64,000 nucleotides of DNA. Source: Casuarius casuarius (Eukaryota; Chordata; Aves; Casuariiformes; Casuariidae). Of the stretch, positions 45,054 to 63,599 are shown one piece after another; the stretch's first letter is position 1; every line of letters begins with the position of its first letter. Under the pieces are notes generated by a model. It had not been told where the DNA came from and ran no database searches. It worked only from the letters and a program-made list of their open reading frames with translations. Both the position numbers and the translations under genes were made by a program. The DNA is taken from assembly GCA_003342895.1 (NCBI GenBank), contig PTFA01000005.1, forward strand, positions 526,979 through 590,978. Reading direction: 5' to 3'.

Positions 45054-46437
45054 CCCACCAAGCTCAAGGATGTTTAGATATCCAAAATGTTTTTTAAAAT
45101 CAGCTTGGGCTGATGAAATTCACCCTATGTCAGGGAACTGACTAGGTCTCTCCCAGAGCTTTTTGCAAGTCTCGGAACCTGGGAAAGGGCAACAGTGCGT
45201 TAACAATAAGATGGGAATGATGGATGCCAGACATACAGTTTGGTAAGCCTACTTTCAATGACCAGAAAGATGCTGAGAAAAGTGACCAAAACAACTAATC
45301 TAATCTTCAAGTGTTCCTATCATTAAAAGGTGATAAATCCCTCTTAGCTATAATCAGAGTAAATGACAGTAAATTAATCCTTTTTTTTTTCCTCTGCCAG
45401 AAACAACCAGCTTGGTGGATAGTTGAGAAACATTTGAGGGGTTTTTTTTGTTTGTTTTCAATTTTAGAAAGTCTTTGGTTCTCTCTTTGACTGTATTTTT
45501 CTTCAGCAGCCAAGGCAAATGAGGTCTTCTAGATGGAAGTCCGTAGTCCATAAGTGGGTGTGTAACTAGCTAAGAAGGTGTATTTAAGAGTAGCTGTAAT
45601 TGGCTCAGTTGTGCTACTGGAAGACAGTTTCAAGCCCCATTCCGCAACAGCCTGCTGTGAGGCTGCTAAGACTGAATACTTTGAGTAGCATCTCCAAGGC
45701 CTGCATCGATTTTGCCTGGGCTTGAGGAGCTGCAAACACTTCTATGAAATAAAAGTGATCTTGGCAGGTTGTAGAAATGATGTAAAATAAACAGTAAGTA
45801 ATTCAGCAATGGCAAGGACCATTAAGGAGGAATAACCATGTATACAAACATACAACCTTTGGTTGGTGATGCTGTAATAGCTCCGCAGAAAAGGCTCTGG
45901 GGGTTAAAGTGGGTCAAAAATAGCTTAACATTGCAGTTCACAGGAACGACAACATAAAAACAAACAATCACGCTGGGACGCCTGAAGTCATATGTGCCAA
46001 ACCTGTCCTCATTGCGGAAGTCAGGAGACGGTAAGCCTATTCAGAAAGCACACACTGTTTCCTCTCTGTGGACATTAAGCAAACCTTTAGCTCTATTAGC
46101 ACTAGAAAAATCTCAGCAAAATTCAGTATCAAGATTTCTGTGCTACACCACAAGAAAGAGAGAACCACTAGGATGGAGTGCAACAGAGAGCAAGAATAAT
46201 GATCAGAGTTTTAGAAAACATAGTGATCTGCAGGATAAAAGATTTTGGTTTGCATAGAAAAAAACTGAGTGAAAGCATGGCAGGAGTTTGCATAGGTGTA
46301 AAAAATTGCTGTGAGGATCCTTTGCATGTCCACTCTGGGTAGGGTAAGTTGTCATAACCTGAGACTGAAACAAGGCTATATCCTGAGATGTAAAACCTCT
46401 GCGAGGGCCACGTAGCACTGGAATATTCATTCACCAA

Positions 46438-46464
46438 TGAAATTAGTGAAACTAGTGAAACTGG
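46438..46464 (+). repeat. Three tandem 9-bp units TGAAAYTRG
   Basis: TGAAATTAG, TGAAACTAG, TGAAACTGG, followed by an inverted half (TTCACTA). GAAAC words recall interferon-response half sites, but the spacing (GAAA-5-GAAA) is not the IRF consensus. Confidence 0.85.
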
Positions 46465-47330
46465 AACTCATTCACTAACCAAACTGTCAGTTTCCCACCG
46501 CTGGTGTGTTTTGGGAAGTGGGAAGTGGTTAATTAAACCTCTGTAAGGGCCTGTAGAACTACTTGGAGGGGTCTAAGCCTCAAGCTCTCTTCCAGCCTTA
46601 ATCTTTCCTTGTTAGAGATCTTGCACAGCTCTCCTCTAGCAGGGGCTGCTTGTATCTGTTTCCCTTGAGCGCTCCATTTCCCTCCATCGCATCAAACCCT
46701 GCCAGCTTCACCGCCCTTCCTCAAAACGGATGCCTGCTTCCATAGTCAGTCGCCATCTTCCACTTGCCTCCCAGCTTTACCAGAATCTCAAGATTTTCTC
46801 TCAAACAGCGCAATAAAAACTTTGCAAGTGTACTTAATGGAAATGAAGACAGGGTTTAAGCGTTTGAGCACCCAAAACACTGTCTCATAGTAAATTCTTA
46901 TGAAACACGCCATTATGGGCATCCTTCCCTCCGTGCTGCGCCTCTGATGCACAAATCAACTGCTTTTTTGAATTTCGAGTGCTGGCTGGTGCATCCCTAG
47001 GGCGTCAATGTCTTATTTTCTGTTGGAAGGGCGGGAAGAGCCGTTGGGGATGTGGACATCCTAACGTGCCCGTTACCGCCTGCTGTAAAGCAGCTCGTCG
47101 GGGCTACAGAGCGGGAGAAAGGGGCCCACGCGGAGCCCCGATCTCCCCCCAAATCCAAAACGCCCAAAACGCCCAAAACGCGGCGCCCAGCCGAGACAGC
47201 CGCCGCCCGCCCCAGCACCGACAGACCGGACCGGATCCGACCGGACCAGACCGGCGCGAACCGGTCTCCTGCCGCCCCGGACCGCGGCGCCGCCGCATTG
47301 TGACGCGGGGCGGCGCGAGGCGGGGGGCAG

Positions 47331-47650
47331 NNNNNNNNNNNNNNNNNNNNNNNNNNNNNNNNNNNNNNNNNNNNNNNNNNNNNNNNNNNNNNNNNNNNNN
47401 NNNNNNNNNNNNNNNNNNNNNNNNNNNNNNNNNNNNNNNNNNNNNNNNNNNNNNNNNNNNNNNNNNNNNNNNNNNNNNNNNNNNNNNNNNNNNNNNNNNN
47501 NNNNNNNNNNNNNNNNNNNNNNNNNNNNNNNNNNNNNNNNNNNNNNNNNNNNNNNNNNNNNNNNNNNNNNNNNNNNNNNNNNNNNNNNNNNNNNNNNNNN
47601 NNNNNNNNNNNNNNNNNNNNNNNNNNNNNNNNNNNNNNNNNNNNNNNNNN
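47331..47650. other. Assembly gap (320 N) covering HDHD5 exon 1
   Basis: Run of N inside extreme GC sequence. The missing part should contain the transcription start, the ATG and about 30-45 N-terminal codons of HDHD5. The gap size may be an estimate. Confidence 0.98.
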
Positions 47651-53262
<5,612 letters not shown>

Positions 53263-56200
53263 GGCTGAGACAGGTGTGCTGCAAAGATCTACAGTCAGGG
53301 GTTTCGTGTAGTGGAAATGGGAGAGGGGGAGAACAGGGAGAGACTGGGGTGATCTAGTCTATTCAACGTGAAAGAAAACTCCTTGTCTCAACACTGAACA
53401 CCCCTTGTTTGTACTGATACTCTTCTGCAATCCTGACAGCTGCCAGCAGGCTTTCAACTGTGAACTTACGTTGCTACAATCACAAATTGAACCATAATGG
53501 AAATTATGGGAATTATGGGACATAACGAAAAGGCCTGTCCCAGCAGTCCCAGTTTTGTTCTGCCATCAGAGTTCTTTCTCTTCCACCCTTTGTGCACAGG
53601 GATCAGGTGAGCCTACTCTCCTCTTTGCAATGTATTTGAGTATGAAGCTCTTCCCTGTGCAAAGAGCCACCATCAGCCAACATACCATACGTACAATGTA
53701 CTATTCGTCCAATTTGTGATGTGAGCAGCCCAGAAGCTCTGCTGTGGTGGCACTCTGCCAAGGGAAAGCTTTAACTCTTAACAGTCTCCTTATAATGAAT
53801 AAGTGCCTATGGACTTTAACAAATTCTGTTTGCTTGGGGATTTGCCACTGCGTCACTGTCAGTCTGAAACAAAGTCCCATTTTGTAGCCCTCCAGCAGTT
53901 AGGGAGGGGCAGGGCCCCGCAAAGGAAGCTGCAGTTGCCAGAGCAGCTTGTTGCAGGGCCAGGGGAAAAGTTGTATTATTCCCTCCCCACTATTTAGCAT
54001 TCTGTGAATACTTCCGCCTTTTGCGGCCAGCCTTAGGGGCGAGCGGCTGGCTCTCAGCAGCAAAGGGAAACACCTCGGTGTCTGAATTTACAGAGGTGCC
54101 ATCGCCTAGAGCTCAGTGTTGCAGCAAGAGGCTGTTTCTGCTCCCAGCCTGGCCCTAACTGTTGCAAGGGCCAGCCACATACTCCAGCTGGCACAGCTTC
54201 CACAGAAGGGCCCCTGAGAACAAGGGCCAGCTAGCAGGAGTCGCAGCCCACCTTTGCTCCTTCCTTGCATGTAGGGGTAGAAAGAGCCAGGATGGTGCCC
54301 AAGCCGCAAACCCCCAGTCTTGATCTTTAAGAACACAAATCTATCTGTCCTTTGCTTCCTTCTTTCCTCTCTCCCCCATGTGGTTTGCATCTCAGGGATA
54401 TCCCATATGGTCTGATACGTTCCCCGATAGGGTCCCTGTTCCCTCCCCTTCCTCCAGCGTGGAGGTAGAGTCCCCCCAACATTCATTAGCCACTGGGACC
54501 TTGCTACCCAGGAATATTTCCATACCCCCAACAGCATACTCCTTCCATTGCCTCCATTTCCCTAGCGCTGGCTAGTCAGAGAAAGTTCACAGCCTGTGTC
54601 TCCTTAGACGGTCCAAAAAAGTTAAGTAAACATTACTCGAGGATCTCTATGTGAAAGATTGGCTCAGGAAGGGATTTCTTAATTGTAGACGAGCATCATG
54701 ATTTTTAGAAGGACAAGCAAGTCCGTGTAAGCAACACGAAGCCTTTGGCGCCAACACAATTATGTTCCTAGTTGTACTCGACTTGCCCCACATAGAGCTT
54801 AGAATGAGGTCTGAGGTGCCTCCACTTCCCTCCTTCCCATTTTACCAGGCAGTTCCATATACAGGGTACAAAAAAAGATATTTTGCACAGAAATCTGTGT
54901 TGTTCTCAATTAAAATCTCAGTATCCACGTGCACTGACATTCTGCGTCAGCAGCTCTGTGTTCCTCTTCCGATACTGCTGTATCCTGCTAGGAAGGTCAT
55001 GCTGCAGAGCGAGCTCTTTGGTTACATTATGCCAGTCTGTGTCCTGAGGGGGCTGGTGCTCTGTCAGTGACCCAGGCAAAGAGGTCGTTCTCTCTGCTCT
55101 CTAAGAAGGCAAGTTTTTCTCTATCCCTTATATTCCAAATAGGAGCAGAAAAATACTTCTGGCTGAATTCCCTCCTGTGAAATCTGTAATGTGAAGCAGT
55201 CTCTTCCTCTTCACACTAGCTGAGATTCTTCTCCTTTGTCTCATCAGGACAAGAATCACTTGGCTGCTTCTAAGAGCAGCTGTGATGTGAGGAACACAGT
55301 CTTAAATTTTAATCCTTTGCCTTTCACTGGAGAGAGAAAGAAATGATTGTTTAACCTACTTGTACAAAACAAAGGCTTGTCTCCAGTTCCCAGAAGAATA
55401 AGTACAGGGATTGACTTGGCATATAACATGGAGAAGGTCTTTTAGCTTTCAGAGCATCTCCAAAGTCACAAGCATGCTGTAGACCCAGTGTGTGAGGCCT
55501 GATACTGGAGCCCCAAATCCCATTTATTCTTAGACTGGCTCTGGTGTCCCTCAACCTCACTTCCGCAGGTGACATCCAGCAGCAGGGAGAGGAATGCTCC
55601 CTTTCTGAGCAATGTGCGCTAGCTTTGGTGATTAGCTGGTGACTTCCTTAGGATTAACTGGGAACTGTCTTCTAGGCCATAGGGAGCCAGGCTGCTGGTG
55701 ATAACTCCTGGCCATGCCTTCCATTTGGTAGGTGCTTACCTGCAGAAATACTAAGGTTTGTGCATTTGCGTGTGCAGTGGCCTTTGGTAGAGCTCTTTCT
55801 TGTGATGTGTTAAGATCGTGGTGCCAGTTGCTCAGAGACAGGATGCTGCGGAAACAATGTTCTCTGGGGGCTGCAATGCTGTTGAACCAGCTTTCCTGAG
55901 TGGAGTCAAGTGCTCTGGCTGCCATTTCCGATAACAGCGGTAGCTTTGTGGAAGGAACATGCAGAGGAATTTTATGAAATTACGAAACCGCCTGTGATTT
56001 CTCATCAACATGCACAGCCCACCTCAGCCAGAAGCAAGATAGCTAGCAAGGAGGAGATAGGGCTTCCTCCACAAGCAGAACAGTTTTGCATTTGCACAGA
56101 GAACAAGCCAGGCACCTCTGTCTCTAGAATAGTAGTGGAGACGAACTGACTGACGTGAATCTGCTTTGGATTCCAAATCTACTTTTAATTCCAGTTTGGG

Positions 56201-57248
56201 GGGGGTTAGCATGTTAATGTTGAAACAGTGCTCTGGGAATCTTTAAAATGCATAGGGGGAGCTTTAGTGATTAAAGAAGCTTCACTTTTGAGTCGAAACT
56301 GGGGAGAGAGGAGAAGAAAGCTAGGAGAATTTCTTATCCTTTCCCCTATTCTTGCCAAGTAACGCTGCTTTCGGGGCTCTGCTTGTCGGTCTGTGCACTG
56401 ATAAGTCAAATGGGCTACCCTTGGTCTGAGCAACACAGAGAACTTGTCCCTCTTCCGCTGCTCAGCTCCTTGAAATGGTACACTTTGTCCAAGTCACTTC
56501 CCAGGAACTGCGTGGGCGCAGTGAATGGAGTAGGAATTCGGGATCTCCAGCTGCTATCAGATACTGACCTGGTTACAGAAGATTTCTACAGCAAGAAGCG
56601 CTTGCCAGATCTCCGTTCCATGCGTTTTGTGGTGGAGCACTGTGCAGGCTGCCAGCCTATCTGCAGTTCATTTATGGGTGCCTGTTAATGCTAGAATTCA
56701 GTGAAGTCCTTTTTCTTGCTTTGTTTCCTGGGGTTAGCTTTAAGCGTGGCTGGAACATAACCTTTCCTTTGTCTCACGTATTACACAGATGTGGTATTTT
56801 AGATACCATATTTCTCTGTTTTCCAGCAAGCATACTTCTATGCAGATTATTGAACATAGTGAGCAGGAGAGAGGACTTCACTTGCCAATCTAGTCCTGTA
56901 ACATTTATATATGGTGCACTGCCCTGTTGCAACAAACAGTATGAAGACCTTATCCTAACAGCTGTATCTGCCACAGATGGATGGGTTTTGGTCAAGCCCT
57001 AAGGGAGTAAGTGGTGAGGTGATGTGACTGAGAATATCACAGAGGAACTGAAGGATGGATATAAATTATTTTGGACCTGAAAGAGAGCTTTTATGTCTTG
57101 CAATAAGATTTTGAAAACGGTGGCCAGAGAGGATGATTCCGTTATTCCACGGGACATAAGCAACTACTAGCCTGGCATTCAGGGAGTGACATAACACTAC
57201 TACTGTGCCCTTTCTTCCAATCCTAGTGCTGGTGTGTCTTTTTTCTCC

Positions 57249-57254
57249 AATAAA
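57249..57254 (+). other. First canonical AATAAA after HDHD5
   Basis: No AATAAA was seen on the + strand between the HDHD5 stop and here (4 kb); AATAAG variants lie near 53798 and 55398. Either HDHD5 has a long 3' UTR or it uses a variant signal. A second AATAAA is near 57431. Confidence 0.25.
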
Positions 57255-60200
57255 TGGGTAATTTAGATTTCAGATTATATCTTGTGCACTGTAGCAGAGT
57301 GATTATGTATTGTACAGAGAAATCACAAGCTGTGATAGTTTTAGCTTTCGTATTAAGTTCAACCCAGTTCCAGAGCTGCTCCTTTGAACTAGCACATATA
57401 AAAAAAATAACAAAAGAGGATTTCTGTGAAATAAATTTTAACATGCTGTGTGTACATATCACGAGTATGGTCCTGGCCTTTTTCATGCCTTTGTCCTAGA
57501 AAATAACCAGTGTTTTCTGTCTTTTGTTCTGTTCATCAAGCCATTCTCAGATTTTCTTGAGGGAACCACCCTGAAAGGTACTCTTCCAGCAATTCTTTTG
57601 ATGGGCCAAACTGTCATTCCCTGTAAGCTCTGTATCTGCTGTACAGAAGTGAGATAAATGTAACTTTGACCATTTTCCCTTTGTAGAGAAAAAAAATGAC
57701 ACATCACAGACTATGACGTCCTTGCTGACTATTCACAGTCAGGACTAGTTTGGGGATGCCACTTGTATGTAATACACTTTTGGGGAAGGCATTAAGTTGT
57801 GACCTTGTATAAGCAGTTTTTGTAATGACTACTACAGTGTGGGGAAGCCACAAACTAGATACCACCAATTTAACCTGCTATTGTAGACAGAGAACAAGCC
57901 TAAGGGCATATGAAAACCCTCCTTACCATTAGCTTACTAGCTGCTGTGTAAAACCGTTTGTGATCGTAAAAGAAACCCAACTTGTCTGACAGGAGTCATG
58001 CTCTGGTGCCTTTTGGAAAATGTGAGTGGAGTTACAGAGACAGATACTAAATGACAGAAACTCTCACATTGGAGCCAACAGTTTCCACTGACTTCAGCAA
58101 ATTAAAGATTTGAGATCCTACCAGGTGACAGTCTTCAGCTTTCATGACCTAGAAACAACCAGCGTGCAATATTTCACTTGCATTGATGCTAGAGCCACAC
58201 AGAAATCCTTAACCAACATGAAGGGTGCAATGAAACACTGATGAAGGAACAGCTTAAACAAGAGAGACTGAGAGCCCTGGGCAAGTGGGGCCGAGGGGCT
58301 GCTCCCAGGCAAATGCTGGGGGAACACCTACCAGAGTAAGTGCTGAAAAATGCTTAGTCTGTAGATGATGGGCCTCAGACGCAAGCTAAGCACTTATCTG
58401 CTCATGCTGGTACTGACGTGGGCACTTCAGGGGCATGCCCAAACCCTTCTACTGACCGTAGCTAGCATCAATTATAAAGGCACAAGTCCGTATGGATTTA
58501 TGCACCCACAGGGACAATATGGTGAAAATTATGCACTTAAGACTTCTATGGATCCAGTCTGAAACACTTCATAAACCCCACACAAGCAGGACCAAAACTA
58601 GGAGCCAAACTGTTGCATCACAAAAGCATTTCTCTCTCTAGTTCACTATAAAAAACTGCTTCTTTTTCCTTTTCAGTTAGTGCAGCTACTAAGATCTTTT
58701 ATTATCATTTTCTTCTCAATCTAAGGTCAGTTCCAACACACTCTATATACCAAGGCTGAGTAAACACAAAGTACTAAGAACAACCCCTAAAGCCTCTACA
58801 CTCCCCAAGCCCCTGCCCCACTACAATAAGCATGAAAAAAACCTCCACATTTTACACTAGCATCAGCTCTTTGAACTGAAATTTGTTTATAAGTAATAGC
58901 TTGTTAAACACTTTAATATCCTTTTGAAGGATACCCATATTCCCCAAATCAGGCTGCTCAATGAGCAGTTTAGTTACAAAGGCTTTGCACGCAGAGGTGA
59001 ACAAATGGAGGCATCTTTGAATTTTGGTGCTGGCCAGGTGATACTGTTCTACACGTGTTTGTAACTTCCACCCTGGACATTTAAATAGATTAAATAACTT
59101 TGGTACAAAGTGTGCATCAGAGAATCCCAGAGCCTTCCCATCCCACACAAAATGCATTTTAAGTATGGTTAGAGCAGATTACACTAATTCAAACTTACTG
59201 AAATCAGCTTTGCCTCTTCTCCCTTCCTCCCACTGCTGCCAGTTTCTGACAGCTTACTGCAGGGTATAATTAGGGTTTTAGCTTCTGGTCTTTTTTTTCA
59301 GGCATATTTTTGTCTCTCTCTCTTTTTTTTTTTTCCCTCCTCCCAAGAAATAGAGTCATTATTTTGTTTCCTCTTGAGTTCTGCCTTTAAGAATTTTTGC
59401 CTTTCCCCCAGCAAGGGTATTTTTGAGGATACTCTACTTGTCTCTACTGGTAGGGAAGACTAGAAACAGTAGCATTTTAGTCACTACGACTATTTCATAA
59501 AACCCTGCTGTCTACTGCTAGCCTTTGAATACATGCATATGTACATATACACACATAAATGTATAAAAAGGCCAGAAAATAGCTTTGGAGCTGCTGAAGA
59601 GTACAAGCTCTCTACAGTTTAGCCTTTTAATGTTTCAATGGTTAAGCATTAACACCTCCAAGGAACTGCATATTGCATTAAATAACCAGATCATGTGGGA
59701 GACATCAGCTTGTCATATCTCATCGTACAGCATGCTACAAAAAGCTCTTGAGTGCTTTCTCAAGCAGAAGACATTTCTCCCCTCACCCCCATTTTAAAGT
59801 ATAGGCACAATTTCTGCTTCCTTCCACATAAGCAGACTCTTTTCCTATTCTCACCTGTTTGTTTGGGTTTTGTTTTCCCTATGGTGCTCAGCAGGCCTAG
59901 AGGAACGTTAGCTCCAAAAGCCCGTGCTCAGCCCAAGGAAGCCTTTGGCTCCTCCTCTCTACCCCAGTGCTCACCCCCACCCCCTATGCATAGCCCCCCT
60001 TAGCCCAAAGGCCACAGGATCCCCTCCCCAGTTACCTCCAACATAGGGACCTCCTCAGCAGCAGTCCTGCCATCTCTGGAAAAGTATTTCCATACAGCTC
60101 CTGTTGCCCTACTCACCCAGTCCCAGCCCAGCAGCACCATATTCCTAACGGCCACAAAGTGCTAACCCAGACAGACCCACCTAGCACCCATTTCCCCCCA

Positions 60201-62419
60201 GGTGCCTCACTTACGGCACTTCCCCCCCAGGCTGCCTTAGCTGCTTCACCTGGCCAGCACATCAGAGCCCATTTCCCCAGGAGGACAGGCCAGCTGCAGG
60301 GTTGGCAGCGAGACAACTCATCCCTCCTGAAGCCCTGGGGACCCTGTCCAATTGCACTTACCCCAGCAGGTGGGACAGAGTCCAGCCCACCAAGAAACAT
60401 GGCCAAATGTCTGTGAAACAAGCCTCTAGCCCGAAAGCAGAGGAGACATGAGCAGACTTCCAGGGCAGCTAAATGAACATGTCCTATGGCGCCCACGCAC
60501 AAGAAAGCACATTGCCCAGCAAACCCGGAGTAGGCGAGCCAGCAAGGCAAAGCAAGCACTGCCTGTGGCCCAGGTAGCGCAGAGAGCAGCCCTCTTTGCG
60601 TGAAGACTGTTGCCCCGAGGGGCCTAGATGGATGCTCTGTTTTCTCTCTGGGTCCTGTTGTAGAACTTGAAAACTTTTCTTGCAGTTTCAAAGTGGAATG
60701 CGTAAATGATTTAGAAGCAAGACTGGTTTAGCCAGTCCTCAGGACTGACCAGTCTCTGTCACATTAATGATGTCAGTGATACAAATGTTGGCTTACCCTG
60801 AGAAGGACCCCCCACCCCCCCCGATGAAGACCAGGATCCAGTACAGAAGAATGTGATTTTACCCTCTACCCTAGATCACACATTTATGCTGCCATCTAAC
60901 CTAGCCTTTATGGGAAACCAAATGACAGAGGCACAGCCCATGTTATTTGCAGCCCCTTGTTGCCACTCAGACTGACCCACAGCCATCCTGAGCTGAATGA
61001 ATCTTGGGGGCACCAGGCAAACTCCCAACTTCAGCCAAAGGTGCACGAGGCCGTGCTTGAACCTGAAACAGCAGTGTGGACAACAGATGTCCTCTTTGGC
61101 CATGGTCTCGAGATTCATGCTCCTCACATAACGGTGAATACCCAACAAAGACCTAAGCAGCATATTTGTCCAACTGTGCGAAAATTATAATCAAAGAAAT
61201 TCTTTGCCCATGGTTTTCTTCTTTGGCAGGCAAATCTGTATTTTGTATCAAAGAGCGAGGGCCTGGCAGGCTGAACACCAGTGCTCAGCAGCAGAGCCCA
61301 GGCTTTTGTCTCTGAAACAGTCCACACACCTTGAAAGGCTTGAGAGCAAAGCAACTCCTCATAGTGTATTTGGTAAGGAAAGGCGAGGTGGTTCACTGCT
61401 CGCTGTCTTTTTGCATCTTGAATGACCTTAGGCATAGTCAGCTCAGCAGAAAGCGGTATTATATTGCTTCTGTCGCTTAATAGCTAGCAGTTTTCATGTG
61501 CTGGGTGGCCGTGGGCCGGCACTGCACCCTGGCAATGCAGAGGGAAGAGTGTGTCCTGCATTGCTATGAAAGTGGCAATGTGGAAACACCACTGGGGCAT
61601 TGATATGGGATGCAGAGAGCCAGGAGCTGCCAGGGGAAAGGACAGTTGCAGGCCTCTGGCAGCACAGCAGAGGCGATGCTGGAGCCGTGACGCCCAAGCC
61701 ACGCACCTCGGCAGGGGACCACCGAGCCAAATACAGGGCATCACTGCACAGTGCTCTCTGGAGCCTGCTGGGAGAGAGCCTGAGCCCCACGCTGCCAAGC
61801 AGACACATGCCGGCAAATGACTGCTGACAGACCTCCTGGGACTCATCTGATTTTAAACTTGTGAGCACTGGTCGCACTTGTCGTGGTTACAAGGCTAGTG
61901 GTGCCTCCCACTGCATCCTGGTCCCTCTGCGAGTGTCTTCGTAGGTGTCATGACCGTTTTGCATCAGGTTTCTTTTGACATGCTGTAGTGACTGACCTTA
62001 AATTGAAGTATTTTTAGTCACTAATTGGAATGTGGAATTAGAGGGAAAGGCTTCTTAAAGAGCAAGACAGTGCATGCATAACCAATCCCATCTAACACTG
62101 TGTGTCATGACAAGTTAGAGGAATGCAATAAATATAAATAGAGCTGGTGCAACATTGAACCTTGGCAAGTGTATGTATCTAAGCAATGAAACACAATGTG
62201 AGTGTAGCAGAAAGCACATGTTCCCCCCTCCTAGCTTTAACCCAGCCATGCAGGCAATAGCAGCAGAGATGCGGCAGCATGGACTTTAAAGAAGGATGAC
62301 AACCAGCACAGGAGACCATGGGAATGCCTGTGGGCTGCTAGCATGATTTAGGAGTTGTAGCACTTCAGTATGTGGTGCCCAGATAACCAGATTAAAGTCT
62401 GCATGGCCTCCTATTAGCT

Positions 62420-62423
<4 letters not shown>

Positions 62424-62457
<34 letters not shown>
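62424..62457 (+). repeat. T34 homopolymer
   Basis: 34 consecutive T. It could be the tail of a minus-strand retroposon, but no polyadenylation signal or gene-like sequence abuts it on the right. Confidence 0.92.
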
Positions 62458-62458
<1 letters not shown>

Positions 62459-63599
62459 ACCATGCTTTTAGAAAACAGATTTATCTGTGCCCCCACTCTG
62501 ATCTCTGTTAACAGACTAATACTTTTGCTGCAACTTGTCTTCTTCTTCTCCTGCTTTTCCCCTTTTCTGTGCCTAAAGAAGTCTTCACATGCCAGCCCAC
62601 CCCTAAGCTCCTCCCTTCCCCTTCTCCGTTATTTCTTTGTTTCAGGTTTCAGCATGAAGCCTCCTGGTACCCCGGCCTGATTTCTGCTGGTTGTCAGGAG
62701 CATCCATGGGCAGTTATGGACACAGGTCTCCCCAGGGAGGCTGCACCAGTGCTTGTGTGTTAGGCTGCTGTCACTGCCTTTGTGGATGTCCTTTCTCAGT
62801 ATTCAACAGCTGGGGCTTGCTCAGCCCCATGTGTTGATTAGCATACACCCTCAAAAGCCTCATTATTTTGGATATTTATCAGTAAGTGGAATTTATACAG
62901 ATTTTTTTCAGATGCAGCTTATGTAGTAGGCTTCACTTTGCGGACAGGCAGCATTGGGCTTATCACCGACGGGTGCGCTTAGGGATGGAGGTGCTGTGGC
63001 TGCTGAGCACCAAACCATGAGACATGGCATGTCCAGTTGTCACTGCTGGTGCTGAGAGGGCTCCAGCCAGCTGAGCCCACTTCCCGGGCATTACTGGTGG
63101 CCCAGTAAAGGCCCAGAGCTGTGATTTCAGCAGAGGTAGGAACCTTAGTGCTATTTGCATCAATTTAAAGCAACAGCCCCATAAAGGCCAGCTGGGCAGA
63201 GCACTCAGCATGGTGCAGCTCAACTCAGGAAATCAGTGGGGTAAATGCCACTTACTTTGATGTGCAAACACCAAATAGTAAGTATGGGCAGCCGAATGTC
63301 CAACACCATGGATGGGGGGACCCCAAGTTAGCGCTTCACCACAGGTCCAGTGCCAGGCCTCTGCCCTCATCTCGGTTAGCCTAGAGAGATCTGGGAACAC
63401 AGCTGCCAGTAAAGCACTTCTGATTTTCTGGAGTTACCGATGCAGAAGCCTGTATATGTTTATGGGGGGGGGCCACTCGGTACCTGTGGCGGCTTCAATA
63501 CTATGGTGCAATTTTTTTGGAGCTGATGACATGGAAGGACCTTGGTGCCTTTCTGGCTTTGCTAGGAACCCAGCAGCAAACGGGTACAGGACCCTCCAG

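Larger units (their letters stand above)
38684..47040. other. ADA2-HDHD5 intergenic region
   Basis: 8.4 kb with no recognised coding exon. The first part is presumably ADA2 3' UTR of unknown length. It holds G-runs near 43.7-43.87 kb, a 40-nt hairpin (44511-44550), a small CpG island (44690-44890), an A15 run (45039-45053) and a 9-bp tandem (46438-46464). ORFs up to 192 codons coincide with the CpG island and show no family I recognise. Confidence 0.75.

Noticed and set aside
46438..46464. Interferon-stimulated response element in the GAAAC tandem
   Set aside because: GAAA words are separated by 5 bp, not the 2 bp required by the IRF consensus.
60113..60691. 192-codon minus-strand ORF downstream of HDHD5
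   Set aside because: No recognisable domain, no flanking splice logic, Pro/Ala/Gly/Trp-rich; likely chance.
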